This document shows positions 1 to 9,294 of a stretch of 54,787 nt of DNA, piece by piece. The notes under the pieces were generated by a model, which was given only the letters and a program-made list of their open reading frames with translations, ran no database searches and was not told the origin of the DNA. A program made the position numbers and the translations under genes. The stretch comes from Nemertoderma westbladi (taxonomy: Eukaryota; Xenacoelomorpha; Nemertodermatida; Nemertodermatidae). The first letter of the stretch is position 1. The number at the start of each line of letters is the position of its first letter. Location: positions 1 to 54,787 of the forward strand of contig JAUCBJ010003134.1 of NCBI GenBank assembly GCA_032718475.1. The letters are read 5' to 3'.

Positions 1-350
1 AATACTATGTTCGATTATTTGCCGAATTGTGATTGGCCAGTATTACAGTATGTACGGTACTCTAATTGAGAGTGCTTTGCACGCGTATCGCATGTGCCAC
101 GAAAGAATGAACCACAAATTATTTTTTGCGTGGAGTGGAAGCATTCGTATCGCATAATGATGAGCCACGAATATATTTACATGTGAAATCTCACATGCGA
201 TACGAATACTATACGCATTCGTTAAATTATTCGGATTGACGACCATTGACGAAGGCTTCACTAATCTTAAATAACATTGCACGCACCTTTTATGAATGCT
301 GCATGTGGCACGAATGCTTTACGCATGGGGATTTTTTACTGGGGGAAGTG
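1..350. other. Non-coding, with a small inverted repeat
   Basis: I see no gene here. The sequence ATTCGTATCGCAT near 142-154 recurs inverted as ATGCGATACGAAT near 196-208, giving a perfect 13-bp pair that may be a transposon remnant. The short open frames overlap on both strands and resemble nothing I know. Confidence 0.4.
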
Positions 351-352
351 GT

Positions 353-885
353 GCCAGTAAGGATGACAGTCGAGAATGGGTGATCGGTAATTACGCTGAT
401 GTTGATAGATAGTGGAGCAGCATTCACATTGATGGAAAGCTGGATAGCAGATAGGCTACAACTAAAAACGAGGTCGAGTAAGATGGTGGTCACCACCATA
501 TCCGGCAAGGATGAAATTTTTCAATGAGAACAGGAAAGTGTAAAATAGGGACTATAATTCCCGATTCCAACTACGGGGCAACCATAAACCCCTATACGAA
601 TTACCAAGTCCATCAATATTAACGCCAGACGACCGACGCAGATCGAGGTCGAGCAATATCGGCATCTCGACGCTATTGACTTTACGACACCAAACCTCGA
701 TGTGCCGAAAGTATCTCTGATAGTCCGGATGGATTGCCCGACAGCCCATGAGAGGCTAGAGACAATATTCGGGAATGATAAGGAGCGAGACCCAGTGGCA
801 ATCCTAACGCTATTTGGATGGATGCTTACTGGGACTATTAAGTCCAGCCTTCCATTTCACACACCCGAAACATCTGGATGCATGC
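353..885 (+). pseudogene. BEL/Pao-like retrotransposon protease remnant
   Basis: The + strand near 390-440 reads LMLIDSGAAFTLM, a retropepsin-type D-S-G-A active site. The frame stops near 523. About 300 bases later, in the frame starting at 702, comes DPVAILTLFGWMLTGTI, which resembles the segment following the peptidase in BEL/Pao elements, where a G-P-V-A...FGW-LSG pattern is usual. Seen: both motifs, in the expected order, broken by stops or frameshifts. Inferred: a decayed BEL/Pao-class pol, whose 5' part lies outside the window or is lost. No reverse transcriptase follows. No protein function should be expected. Confidence 0.6.
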
Positions 886-1840
886 TGTCTGGTACCATTG
901 GGGACATAGAGCAGAAGTCAAAGATGGGCGATGGGAAGGTACCATATGAGAAGCGGCCCGGGGAAGGATATCAGGAGTTGGGAGTGGGTATGGATCTGGA
1001 ACCACGCATAGTGGAAAGGGTGCATGATGAGTCCGGAGTAATACCATTGATAGAGGAGACAGGACGAGAAGCAACAGCTAGGGAGTGGGTGGAGGAGAAT
1101 GGGTTCAATGCACAGGACCTAGAGGTGATGGGATGGAACACAGATGTTCCTGGCGAGTATTGGTACGAGGATGGGGAAGAGTGGACGGCGAGATATCCAG
1201 AGAGATATCCGGAAGAGACGCCGATCCATTTGATGAGTATACCGATACCAGGGAGATCGAATAAGAAGATAAGGAGGAAAAGGAAGAAATATAAGAAGGT
1301 TGATCCAAAGGGAGAAGAACCGATGATGGAGGGTGATGGAAACGGGGCAGTTAGAGGAGACGTGTTGAATACAGGGCTAGCAGAGTGCGAAGGGGCATTA
1401 AATGGTAAACCATTATGCGTACCTAATGATGGCCAAGGGTCATCGGGGGCTTTTAATGCCGGCACACATATTGAGGGGGAGGGCAGCAGAGGTGGAATGT
1501 ACCAGTGACGATGAGATGGAGGGTGGCATTCTACCACCAAGTGACGAGAAGATGAAGGGTGGCATTCTGCTGCCAAAAGACGATGAAGAATTCTGTAAGG
1601 TAACGGGAAGGTCGGATTGGAGATTGGAGAAGGAGGGGAGGTCAGATCCGAGGGATTTAGGATTAGCAAGGAGACTAGGGCGAAGGATAAGAAGACCTAC
1701 AAGAGGGCAGTGGGAAAGTTGCCTGCTGGAAGAATCGCCCTTAGGTTGATGAGTCGTCCAATAAATTGGACTAAGGGGGGTGGGAATGAGGGCGAAACAC
1801 CCTTCCCACACAAAATAAAACATAAAAATAATAAAATAAA
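886..1840 (+). pseudogene. Charged open frame downstream of the protease remnant
   Basis: The frame that carries the FGWMLTG motif stays open to 1508. It is unusually acidic and aromatic (GEEWTARYPERYPEE) and then strongly basic (a KKIRRKRKKYKK stretch near 1261-1300). A second frame, 1402-1749, contains two similar copies of a short GGILPPSDEKM-like peptide. None of this resembles reverse transcriptase. It may be a replaced or rearranged pol region, or a chance open frame in purine-rich sequence. Low confidence that it is coding today. Confidence 0.25.
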
Positions 1841-1844
1841 AATA

Positions 1845-2425
1845 GAATTACATACATCCAATGGGTACAAATGTACTAACGTACATACATACGTCTGATG
1901 AGTACACCTGTACTAATGTACATATTATTTAGGTTTAGATGAACATTATGTACGTCGAATGGGTACAAATGTACTAACGTACACACATACGTAAGATGGG
2001 TACAAACATACTAACATCCATAGAAAGTACTTCTGATGAGCACACCTGTATAATGTACATAATATTTAGGAATAGAAGGACATAATTACGTACGCTCGAT
2101 GAGTACAAATGTACTAATGTACATACATATGCCTGATGAGTATACCTGTACTAATGTACATAATTACATACGCACTAATGCCGGGTCAATGGGACCAATA
2201 ATAGTACATAATACGTACTACAGTTAGGATTAGAAGGATACATAGTATCACATGTAGGATTAGATGAGTACACATTACGAACATCTGATGAGCACAATGT
2301 GCTAACGTACATAATAAGTACTAATGCTGGGTCAATGGGACCTTATGTACTAATGCCAGGTCAATGGGACCATAAGTACTAATGTCGGGTCAATGGGACC
2401 AATAATAGTATATAATACGTACTAT
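1845..2425. repeat. Degenerate GTAC-rich repeats
   Basis: The motif GATGAGTACACCTGTACTAA and close variants with ATGTACATA recur many times between about 1860 and 2310. A second motif, TAATGCCGGGTCAATGGGAC, occurs near 2178, 2320, 2349 and 2380. Units are diverged and their spacing is irregular. The region is rich in self-complementary GTAC steps. It lies between the protease remnant and the first LTR, so it may be element-internal non-coding sequence. Confidence 0.6.
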
Positions 2426-3014
2426 AGTGCGCACTAAGGGCGCCATGTGAGGAGTTATGCATGGGTAAATAATTACAGCAAGGTGAAGAAATCATAGCAA
2501 CTGAAAATTGAAAAATTCTAGAAACATAATTAAAAAGTAACGGACAAAAAATTGCAAGGTTAGAGAGAGAGTTGACACGTGACTCAGGAGTGATGACAGA
2601 ATAAGGGAATAAGAGGTAGGCCAACCCAGATTTTAACACTGATTCAGGTAGAATTAGTTGTTTCTTGTCTTACTGAGCCTTACCAAGGCACCATCATCAG
2701 TTTGGTGAGAGATTGGGATGGCGGAGAAATGGTGACAAAAGTAACGACTAGTGGGGATCCATGGGACACTGGATGAAGCTGGATAAAACAAATCGGCAGG
2801 CTCCTCCACTATGTCGTAGAGAGGGTGGAAAATTCAAAGGAACACCTCGAGAGTCGACTAGGAAGAAGTTGCCGTTTGCCTGCCAGGCTGCTGGGAGGTA
2901 ACGACAACCGCATCTCATGGAGGGTTCACTAATACCCAGCGACACCTGGATGGGTGGTCATTAAACAATAGAGTGGAGTTTAGGAATTATTATGAGAGGT
3001 CATTCCCTGCGAGA
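2426..3014. other. Unassigned sequence before the first LTR
   Basis: No gene or clear repeat is visible. The short frames here are unconvincing. By position this could be the 3' internal region of the upstream retroelement. Confidence 0.3.
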
Positions 3015-3090
3015 TGTAAGCGGATTCAATTCCCTGCATTACCCAGTGGAAAATGGGCAAAGTGGCATTTTACCAATAATAGTTGGGAAG

Positions 3091-3600
3091 GTGACATTAC
3101 CAATAATAATGTCACCTAATAACCAACTTAGGCGATACACATCGCCAGCCACAAAGAAAGTTGAGAGGTCATAAACCATATCAAAGGGACAAAGGGGATA
3201 GCAGGGCTAGCACGTAGGGATAGTGGCAGCAGGGAGTGGCGAGATGGAAATTAATCGGGTTAGCCAATGATGGGAGTGATTAATATGTGTTAACAATATA
3301 ATAGTTGTACTTGTGGATTATGATTCAGTTGGTATCTGTAGAGTTGTGACATTACCAATAATAATGTCACCTAATAACCAACTTAGGCGATACACATCGC
3401 CAGCCACAAAGAAAGTTGAGAGGTCATAAACCATATCAAAGGGACAAAGGGGATAGCAGGGCTAGCACGTAGGGATAGTGGCAGCAGGGAGTGGCGAGAT
3501 GGAAATTAATCGGGTTAGCCAATGATGGGAGTGATTAATATGTGTTAACAATATAATAGTTGTACTTGTGGATTATGATTCAGTTGGTATCTGTAGAGTT
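3091..3600. repeat. Perfect 255-bp tandem duplication inside LTR 1
   Basis: Bases 3091-3345 and 3346-3600 appear identical over all 255 positions. Each copy begins with an inverted repeat, GTGACATTA...TAATGTCAC, with a short loop. Because the LTR is otherwise diverged from its partner, the duplication must be much younger than the LTR. An assembly artefact is the main alternative. Confidence 0.95.
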
Positions 3601-3759
3601 GTGAGACCGGAACGGTTTTTAACCATTGTCATTACCATGCTATTATATTCTGACTGTGCTATTATTATGTTCTGTGATTATAACAACAGACACTAAAAAC
3701 TCGGTTATTCCAACGGCCTTCGGCCTCAATATCCGGACCACAGCCTTTCAGCAGCCTAC

Positions 3760-4598
3760 TAGGATCGGCATGCTGCATTGCAGCTGCATTTTTAAGAATG
3801 CTGTGCCGACTTATCGACAAAATTGCACCGCCACAACTCCCTATCACCCATGACATTTGCTAGATCATCCGCATCTTCAAGGCCAGTGTCCTTTAAGATG
3901 CGTCTCAAGAAAGTCATGGGCTGTCCACTATGCTTATTCACTCCATGAGGCTGCCAAAGTACAAGATTATGCACTGGGTGGTCCTCACGGCGAAAGCAAT
4001 GTCCTGCAAAGCGGAGGCGATTTTGTTCTAGTGTCAAGCTTGGGGGAACCAATGAGACATCTCCAATGTTATATAGTGTCTGGTTGGAGATGTGTGCATT
4101 GTACTTGACACAATGAACCCGGCGTAGCATTCTTGTGAATGTGCCATCCAGAGATTTGGTGTCCTCAGCCGTTTGAGCCCAGCATGGACTCCCATAGAGG
4201 AGTACTGGAACTACTGCTGCTCTAAATAATCGGACCTTAAGTTTCCGATTAATTCTCGGTGACTTCCAAATCCTGGAAAGCCTATTCAAGGAATGCCTTT
4301 CCCTTACATATTCGAAGGTCCTCATCTGACTTCCGGATCCATGATCCAAGGTAACAGAAGTCATCCACATGCTCAAGCATACCATCTTTTAAGCTTATGC
4401 TCATCCGATCAGAGACTTGCTGAGGACTTTCAAAGTTGACTGTCAAAATTTTGGTCTTTCTGGAGTTAATAAAAAGACCAACACTAGAAGAAGCATGTTC
4501 TAATGAGCTGAGGAGCCGTTGGGCTCCCTCTAGTGATTCTGAGAGTACTCCTAAGTCATCAGCAAAGTCTAGATCAGTTAGGTACTTGGCAGGACTAC
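3760..4598 (-). mobile_element. 5'-truncated non-LTR retrotransposon, copy 1
   Basis: The minus strand encodes the C-terminal part of a non-LTR reverse transcriptase: YLTDLDFADDLGVLSES (the F/A-D-D catalytic box) near 4540-4590, then VPVLLYGSPCWA and LRFAGHCFRRED in the region downstream of the palm. Frames 4282-4644 and 3792-4385 overlap, so there is a frameshift near 4290. The element is flanked by a perfect 12-bp direct repeat, TCAGCAGCCTAC (3748-3759 and 4599-4610), the target-site duplication. It sits inside LTR 1. A nearly identical, longer copy lies at 11332-12277. Clade is uncertain. Confidence 0.88.
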
Positions 4599-4738
4599 TC
4601 AGCAGCCTACGAACGCGGCGACGCGTATTATACCAAAACAACATACTGGTCAGGGTTTAGCTACCAACTCCTAGGTCCCGTCACACGAGATAAGAAACGT
4701 CCCGAGGGGCGCTACCGGGGGTATGGTAGGAGGGACAC

Positions 4739-4927
4739 TTGATGGGACCACCAGCGAAGCGATATCGAGGGAAGGTAACAACAGAGCTCAGGGAACTAAC
4801 AACAGGGATTAGTAAGGCCGTGGTGGCAAGTACGTCCGCGATTAAGAATAAGCAGGATTATAAGGAGCGCCCAGGCCAGGGCGAGGATAGGATTGAAGAG
4901 AAGAGTTATGGTGAACTGGAAGGATGA
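4739..4927 (+). pseudogene. Possible truncated gag start
   Basis: This 62-codon frame opens 53 bases after the end of LTR 1, where the gag start is expected. The peptide is hydrophilic and charged, with no recognised motif. It stops just before the hairpin at 4985. The gag assignment rests on position alone. Confidence 0.3.
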
Positions 4928-4984
4928 GATGAAAGTTCTAGACCGACCATCCGGATGTTGTACGCAGACGTCATCTAATTACGA

Positions 4985-5024
4985 GAAAGCATCAGGATGC
5001 CCGGAAGGACATCCTGATGCTTTC
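4985..5024. promoter_or_regulatory. Perfect 15-bp stem hairpin
   Basis: GAAAGCATCAGGATG (4985-4999) is followed after 10 bases by its exact complement CATCCTGATGCTTTC (5010-5024). It lies just after the possible gag stop in the LTR element. It could be a structural RNA element of the retrotransposon transcript. Its role is unknown. Confidence 0.75.
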
Positions 5025-5689
5025 CTAGACTCAAGACTATAGTAAAATATTCCCGCCCTAATTATAAACAATATAAATAAGATTTAAAGTAACTAATCAT
5101 AGTGTAATTATATATAACCACCATATATATATACCATAGTCAATGTAACCTTTTCCAATTTGCTACTGGGACGGGGAACTCATTGACTGAAACAGGAGGA
5201 CGAGAGAAAGGACCCACTTACCGCATATGTGCGCACATGTGTGAGGTTGTGAGGGCCAAAAGGAGTATGGAGAGTGAAAGTAAAAGTGGGTTGAGTAGAG
5301 GGGCGTGATGATGTGATGAGAGAGACAAGGGTTTAAGGGAGGATGAAGAGGGCGAAATTCGGAAATGTGGGGAGCGAGCAGAGTGGAGGATGAATCCTAT
5401 GCGACTAATGAGGTGCGGATTAGGTGTGGAGATGGGATGATAGTGTCCGGGTTAGAAAATTAAGTGAGGAAGAAGGGCGATCGTCTATAAGACGCCAGAT
5501 GCCTTGGTACAACTTATGTACCAAGGGTGGGTAGTGAAACCAGACCCAGAGGGGCCGGGCCAGTCTGGAAAACTGGCCCCAGAAAAGAGTATACCACCCC
5601 ACGCCCAATATTAGATTGGATTCCAGCAGAATGGAGCGCACTATTGGGTTGATGCTATATTCTCACTGGGAAGATAGCATGGGGGGGAG

Positions 5690-6273
5690 TGTTAGCGGAT
5701 CCAATCCGTTGCACCATACAGCGAGAAAATGGGGAATCGTAATTTACGAATTACGATTAAGTATGCAATATTATCCAATGTAATATTGCATACCAGAAGG
5801 GAATGGGGCAATATAGTGCCAGTTGGAGATAGATGCCAATATATCTCAGTGGGAAGCCAGCATAGGGCCAGGGGAGATAGGGAGTGGCCAGATGGTAAAC
5901 CAACCAATGGTGGGGTGGCACACCATCAATTAGCGCGCATCTATTGGTAGGTCGAGTAGGTAGACATATAACCTTCTAAGCAATAACTATATAACCGTTA
6001 CTCCATGTTAATCATGTTCAGTTTGCTATTAATCAGTGTAAAAGTCAAACAGTTTAAACCGTCATCGTTACTGCGTTTATTGTGCTATACTGATTGTGCT
6101 GTATTATACCGGTATTTATATATCAAACATCATTAATAACAACAAAACAAACTCTGTTATTTAAACAGCCTTCGGCCTTCAGTCTATTCCATCGCACTGG
6201 GCAGACACGGCGACGCGTATTACCACGAACAAATACCGGTCAGGATCCTTTTGACAACTCGGATCCCGTAACA
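5690..6273 (+). mobile_element. LTR 2 of the LTR retrotransposon
   Basis: This 584-bp block starts TGTTAGCGGATCC directly after a purine run and ends GGATCCCGTAACA. It matches LTR 1 in order of landmarks and length after insertions are removed. Two hairpins stand near its 5' end: AATCGTAAT...ATTACGATT (5735-5758) and GTATGCAATATTA...TAATATTGCATAC (5761-5793). No clear target-site duplication joins the outer edges of the two LTRs (CGAGA before LTR 1, ATTTA after LTR 2), so they may belong to different insertions. Confidence 0.7.
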
Positions 6274-6565
6274 ATTTATTTCTTATTGTAATGCTTATTT
6301 ATCCCTTATTTCTTATTCTTCTTGACAAATATATTTGAGGAGTAAATTATATTTTTAATTGTTTTTAATAGCCAATAAAAAGTACAAGCTAACACAAATT
6401 AAATTTTTTTTTCAAATTAAAGCAAATGTAGGCAACATAAAAGTAAGTAATTCTAGAACATAATTAAAGTAAAAAAATTATAATTAAAAAGCACAATTAA
6501 AGTCAATTGTTTAATTAGTTTAAATTAAGCAGTCAGCTTATTTTTGGCCGTAACCTCGCGAGTTT
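6274..6565. other. AT-rich spacer
   Basis: AT-rich sequence with no gene or repeat that I can support. Confidence 0.4.
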
Positions 6566-6780
6566 TGATCGCAGGGAGCCGGTATTCGGCTCTGGTATCC
6601 GGTATTCGGCTCTGGTATCCGGTATTCGGCTCTGGTATCCGGTATTCGGCTCATTGATCGCAGGGAGCCGGTATTCGGCTCTGGTATCCGGTATTCGGCT
6701 CTGGTATCCGGTATTCGGCTCTGGTATCCGGTATTCGGCTCATTGATCGCAGGGAGCCGGTATTCGGCTCATTCTGTTCG
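6566..6780. repeat. 20-bp minisatellite arranged in 89-bp higher-order units
   Basis: The basic unit is GGTATTCGGCTCTGGTATCC. Blocks of about four units are set off by CATTGATCGCAGGGAGCC. The block start GATCGCAGGGAGCC occurs at 6567, 6656 and 6745, so the higher-order period is 89 bp (two full blocks and a partial one). GAGCCGGTATTCGGCTC within it is self-complementary at its ends. Confidence 0.92.
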
Positions 6781-7184
6781 GAATATAACGATTTTTTTTA
6801 AATCCACATCCGATTTTATAATTTCATTACTTTTTCTCATTACAAAATGCTGAGAAATAAAAAATATTTTTAAAAATTGTATTTCAACATTCGAAATTTT
6901 GCAGTCTAGTAGAGTAATAATTGTTGGTTTCAAAAATATATGAATTTGGAGGTTATCGCTTTGCAGAATTGCAATAATTACGTCTCAATGCACATAGGTT
7001 TGTGTATGGGTAGGTCCACATAGGTTTGTTTACATAACCTATATGTGGGGGTGTGTGGTGGTGTCTGGATGTATGTGGCTAATGACTAATTGTAATTTGT
7101 TTAAATATAAAGGCCCTAATAAAATATACTCTACAACGCAAAAGAAAGCAAATAAAATTAGTATCGCTTCTACCCTTACATACA
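6781..7184. other. AT-rich spacer
   Basis: No gene is visible. A short repeat of CACATAGGTTTGT occurs near 6990 and 7018. Confidence 0.4.
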
Positions 7185-7471
7185 CCTGCACCTACACCTA
7201 CACCTACGCCTACGCCTACACCTACGCCTACGCCTACGCCTACACCTACACCTACACCTACACCTACACCTACACCTACACCTACACCTACACCTACACC
7301 TACACCTACACCTACACCTACACCTACACCTACACCTACACCTACACCTACACCTACACCTACACCTACACCTACACCTACACCTACACCTACACCTACA
7401 CCTACACCTACACCTACACCTACACCTACACCTACACCTACACCTACACCTACACCTACACCTACACCTAC
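7185..7471. repeat. Hexanucleotide array (CACCTA)n
   Basis: About 48 copies of CACCTA form a nearly perfect array. A few CACCTG and CGCCTA variants are confined to the first ~60 bases; the rest is uniform. The frames read TYTYTY on + and GVGVGV or CRCRCR on -. These are periodicity products, not genes. The complement TAGGTG has a telomere-like G-rich look, but the array is internal and matches no canonical animal telomere repeat. Confidence 0.97.
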
Positions 7472-8574
7472 AACACATACGTTATGTGAACGCACATATA
7501 GTAGATTTCGACACTTGTAAGAACAGCTGGGATGGCGGTATTTTTCGATTTATTTTGCGTCAAAAAACCATTGAAATGTGTTAATTTAATATTAAACAAA
7601 TTTCGATACTAGTTCGGGCATTACCGTGTTTTGGGTACCCACTTTTTGAAGATTTATTTGACCATGTTAATGGCTATTATCATGAGGTTTTTGGTTTTAG
7701 AACATAAATGTCATCTTCTGTGAGTCGTTAGTCTGTATATAATTTACATTTCTGAATAGTAAAGTAATTTACTAGCTAGTTTTCTAGTTGGTTTACATCT
7801 TTTGCTGATTTTATTCAGCAAATTCCTCTAACCAAAGTATATTAAATCTTTTCAACGACTGTAGTTTATACTTCTTAGCAATCAGTCGTATTATGTTTTT
7901 GAGTACTGCATCTTGGTATAGCCTCTGGAACCGAAATTCAGTTAAATTCCGCAGCTACTGTAGTAGGCCCGGCCGCGTTCCGTGTAACTTCCTTAATATT
8001 TTTATCTTCAGATATTTCCATTGGCTTTCAATAGGATGTGATCTGATATCCTTCCGCATTAACTAAATATCTGTAATGGTTGACTCTTGGATGGTGTTAC
8101 CCATCCTTTGATCCATTAGCAGACCATTTCCCTCCAATTATTCCGCAATGTGATCGGCAACCGCAGTACCGGTATGCCTTCCACACATAATAACTCACAA
8201 ATTATGTAAACCAAATTTAATAAAATTGTTGAATAAAAAAAAAATTGAGCTAGTATAAATTGACTAGCTACCAAAAACAATGGCACGTAAAATTACTCAG
8301 ATTGAACTAAGATAATTAGGCCTACAGTACTAGCTGGTATTTCCACTTCAAAAATTATAAAAAAAAACATTTTTTAAAATAATTGGTCAGGGGTGTCGAC
8401 ATAGTACCGGTACTCAAATTTTATATATAGTTTTTGGAATAAGCAAGCTTTGTAATTATTTACGTCAGCCAACTGCGCTCTCCCTATAAAGTGGCTCGCC
8501 ACTGTTTTCATTAAATATATAACCAGTATACACTAATAATAGTAAAGTACCGGTATTCTAAAGTTAGTAAGCTA
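7472..8574. other. About 1.1 kb with no supported feature
   Basis: AT-rich sequence with dense stops on both strands. I see no repeat, transposon terminus or gene. Confidence 0.4.
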
Positions 8575-8795
8575 GCAAAAGCAAGCACTAAGCAGTCGGC
8601 CGAGGCCGCCCGCCCAGCCTCGGATCCGAGTCAGCATTTGCCAACATGATGGACGTGTCGGCAACAGACTGCCGCACTGGTGTGTAGATGTAGAAGGCAG
8701 AGATGAGCGGGGTGAACGTGGCGTGCTCCACCTCACGTAGTCTCTCCTCATAGGGACTTCATCGCCTCGTGGTGACATCCATCGGCACGGGTACT
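8575..8795 (-). pseudogene. Fragment of a non-LTR retrotransposon C-terminal domain
   Basis: Read on the minus strand, one frame contains LREVEHATFTPLISA, resembling the E-V-E-H-x-S/T-F-T-P-L-V motif seen near the C-terminus of a common invertebrate non-LTR polyprotein. The related + strand fragment at 12307-12645 has MSFTPLVRTTDGV. Only this short piece survives. The assignment rests on motif recognition. Confidence 0.45.
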
Positions 8796-8817
8796 ACTGT
8801 GTTTTAGACACACCCTG

Positions 8818-8960
8818 GGGAAATGGAATCATTGACCCTGTTACTGAGGGACCCACTGGAACCTGGACTGTGGGACCAGTTGACCCCTGGCCTGAGCTTC
8901 TTGATGTCACAAGTGATGTCACGAACCTACACTTCCTCAAACGACTGTAAAAAGTACTGT
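8818..8960 (+). other. Short open frame of unknown nature
   Basis: A 47-codon frame on + beginning near 8820 reads WGNGIIDPVTEGPTGTW and continues PVDPWPELLDV before a stop. It is preceded by TGTGTTTTAG, which could be a splice acceptor. The Gly/Pro/Trp-rich composition differs from the AT-rich surroundings. It could be an exon, a viral or transposon fragment, or chance. Confidence 0.2.
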
Positions 8961-9294
8961 ATGCTGGTACAAGGTTTGAAGGGAGTCCGTGACATCACTT
9001 GGAGGAGGCACCACTGGTTGCGAGAAGGTCAACCTAGGAAGGATGATCAGCACCTGATGCAGTAGCGCAAACGCAGTCGCAAGTCGCAAGTGCAGTTGTA
9101 TAGTACACAGTACAAATGAAATAAGTTAAATAACTATGTTTTACTGCAGTACTTAGGTATAAGGCAATCTTCATTAAAAAATAAATATGTTATACTGCAA
9201 TACTTTACTGTAGTCAGTTAACTGAGATAGCTGAAAGGATTAAAATTGCACTGATATGAATACAATGCACCAGTAGGCTGATGTCTTCAACAGT

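Larger units (their letters stand above)
3015..4685 (+). mobile_element. LTR 1 of an LTR retrotransposon, with two later insertions
   Basis: The segment starts TGTAAGCGGATTCAAT and ends CCTAGGTCCCGTCACA. It is collinear but diverged with the block at 5690-6273, which starts TGTTAGCGGATCCAAT and ends GGATCCCGTAACA. Shared landmarks include a CGGCGACGCGTATTA box near the 3' end and a CTTCGGCC box. The raw length is 1671 bp. Subtracting the 255-bp duplication and an 851-bp non-LTR insertion (with its target duplicate) leaves about 565 bp, close to the 584 bp of the other LTR. TG...CA ends fit an LTR. High divergence between the two copies means either an old insertion or two related elements. 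Confidence 0.72.
4686..5689 (+). mobile_element. Short internal region between the two LTRs
   Basis: About 1 kb separates the LTRs, too short for gag-pol. A 62-codon ORF at 4739-4927, basic at its start, could be the beginning of a gag-like gene. It is followed by a strong hairpin (4985-5024) and purine-rich sequence. A purine run, GGGGGGGAG, directly precedes the second LTR at 5690 and fits a polypurine tract. This layout suggests a non-autonomous or internally deleted LTR element. No protease, reverse transcriptase or integrase is present. Confidence 0.55.

Noticed and set aside
971-1669. A 232-codon minus-strand frame rich in Ser and Pro
   Set aside because: It is antisense to the purine-rich frame carrying the BEL/Pao-like motif and has no recognisable domain.
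3015-6273. A complete autonomous BEL/Pao element between the two LTRs
   Set aside because: The internal region is only about 1 kb, has no pol, and the outer edges lack a matching target duplication.
7185-7471. Telomere or telomere remnant (TAGGTG)n
   Set aside because: The hexamer matches no canonical animal telomere repeat and the array is internal and short.
7043-7495. Three overlapping open frames of 100-148 codons
   Set aside because: They are the hexamer array read in different frames (TY, GV and CR dipeptides) and have no independent coding signal.
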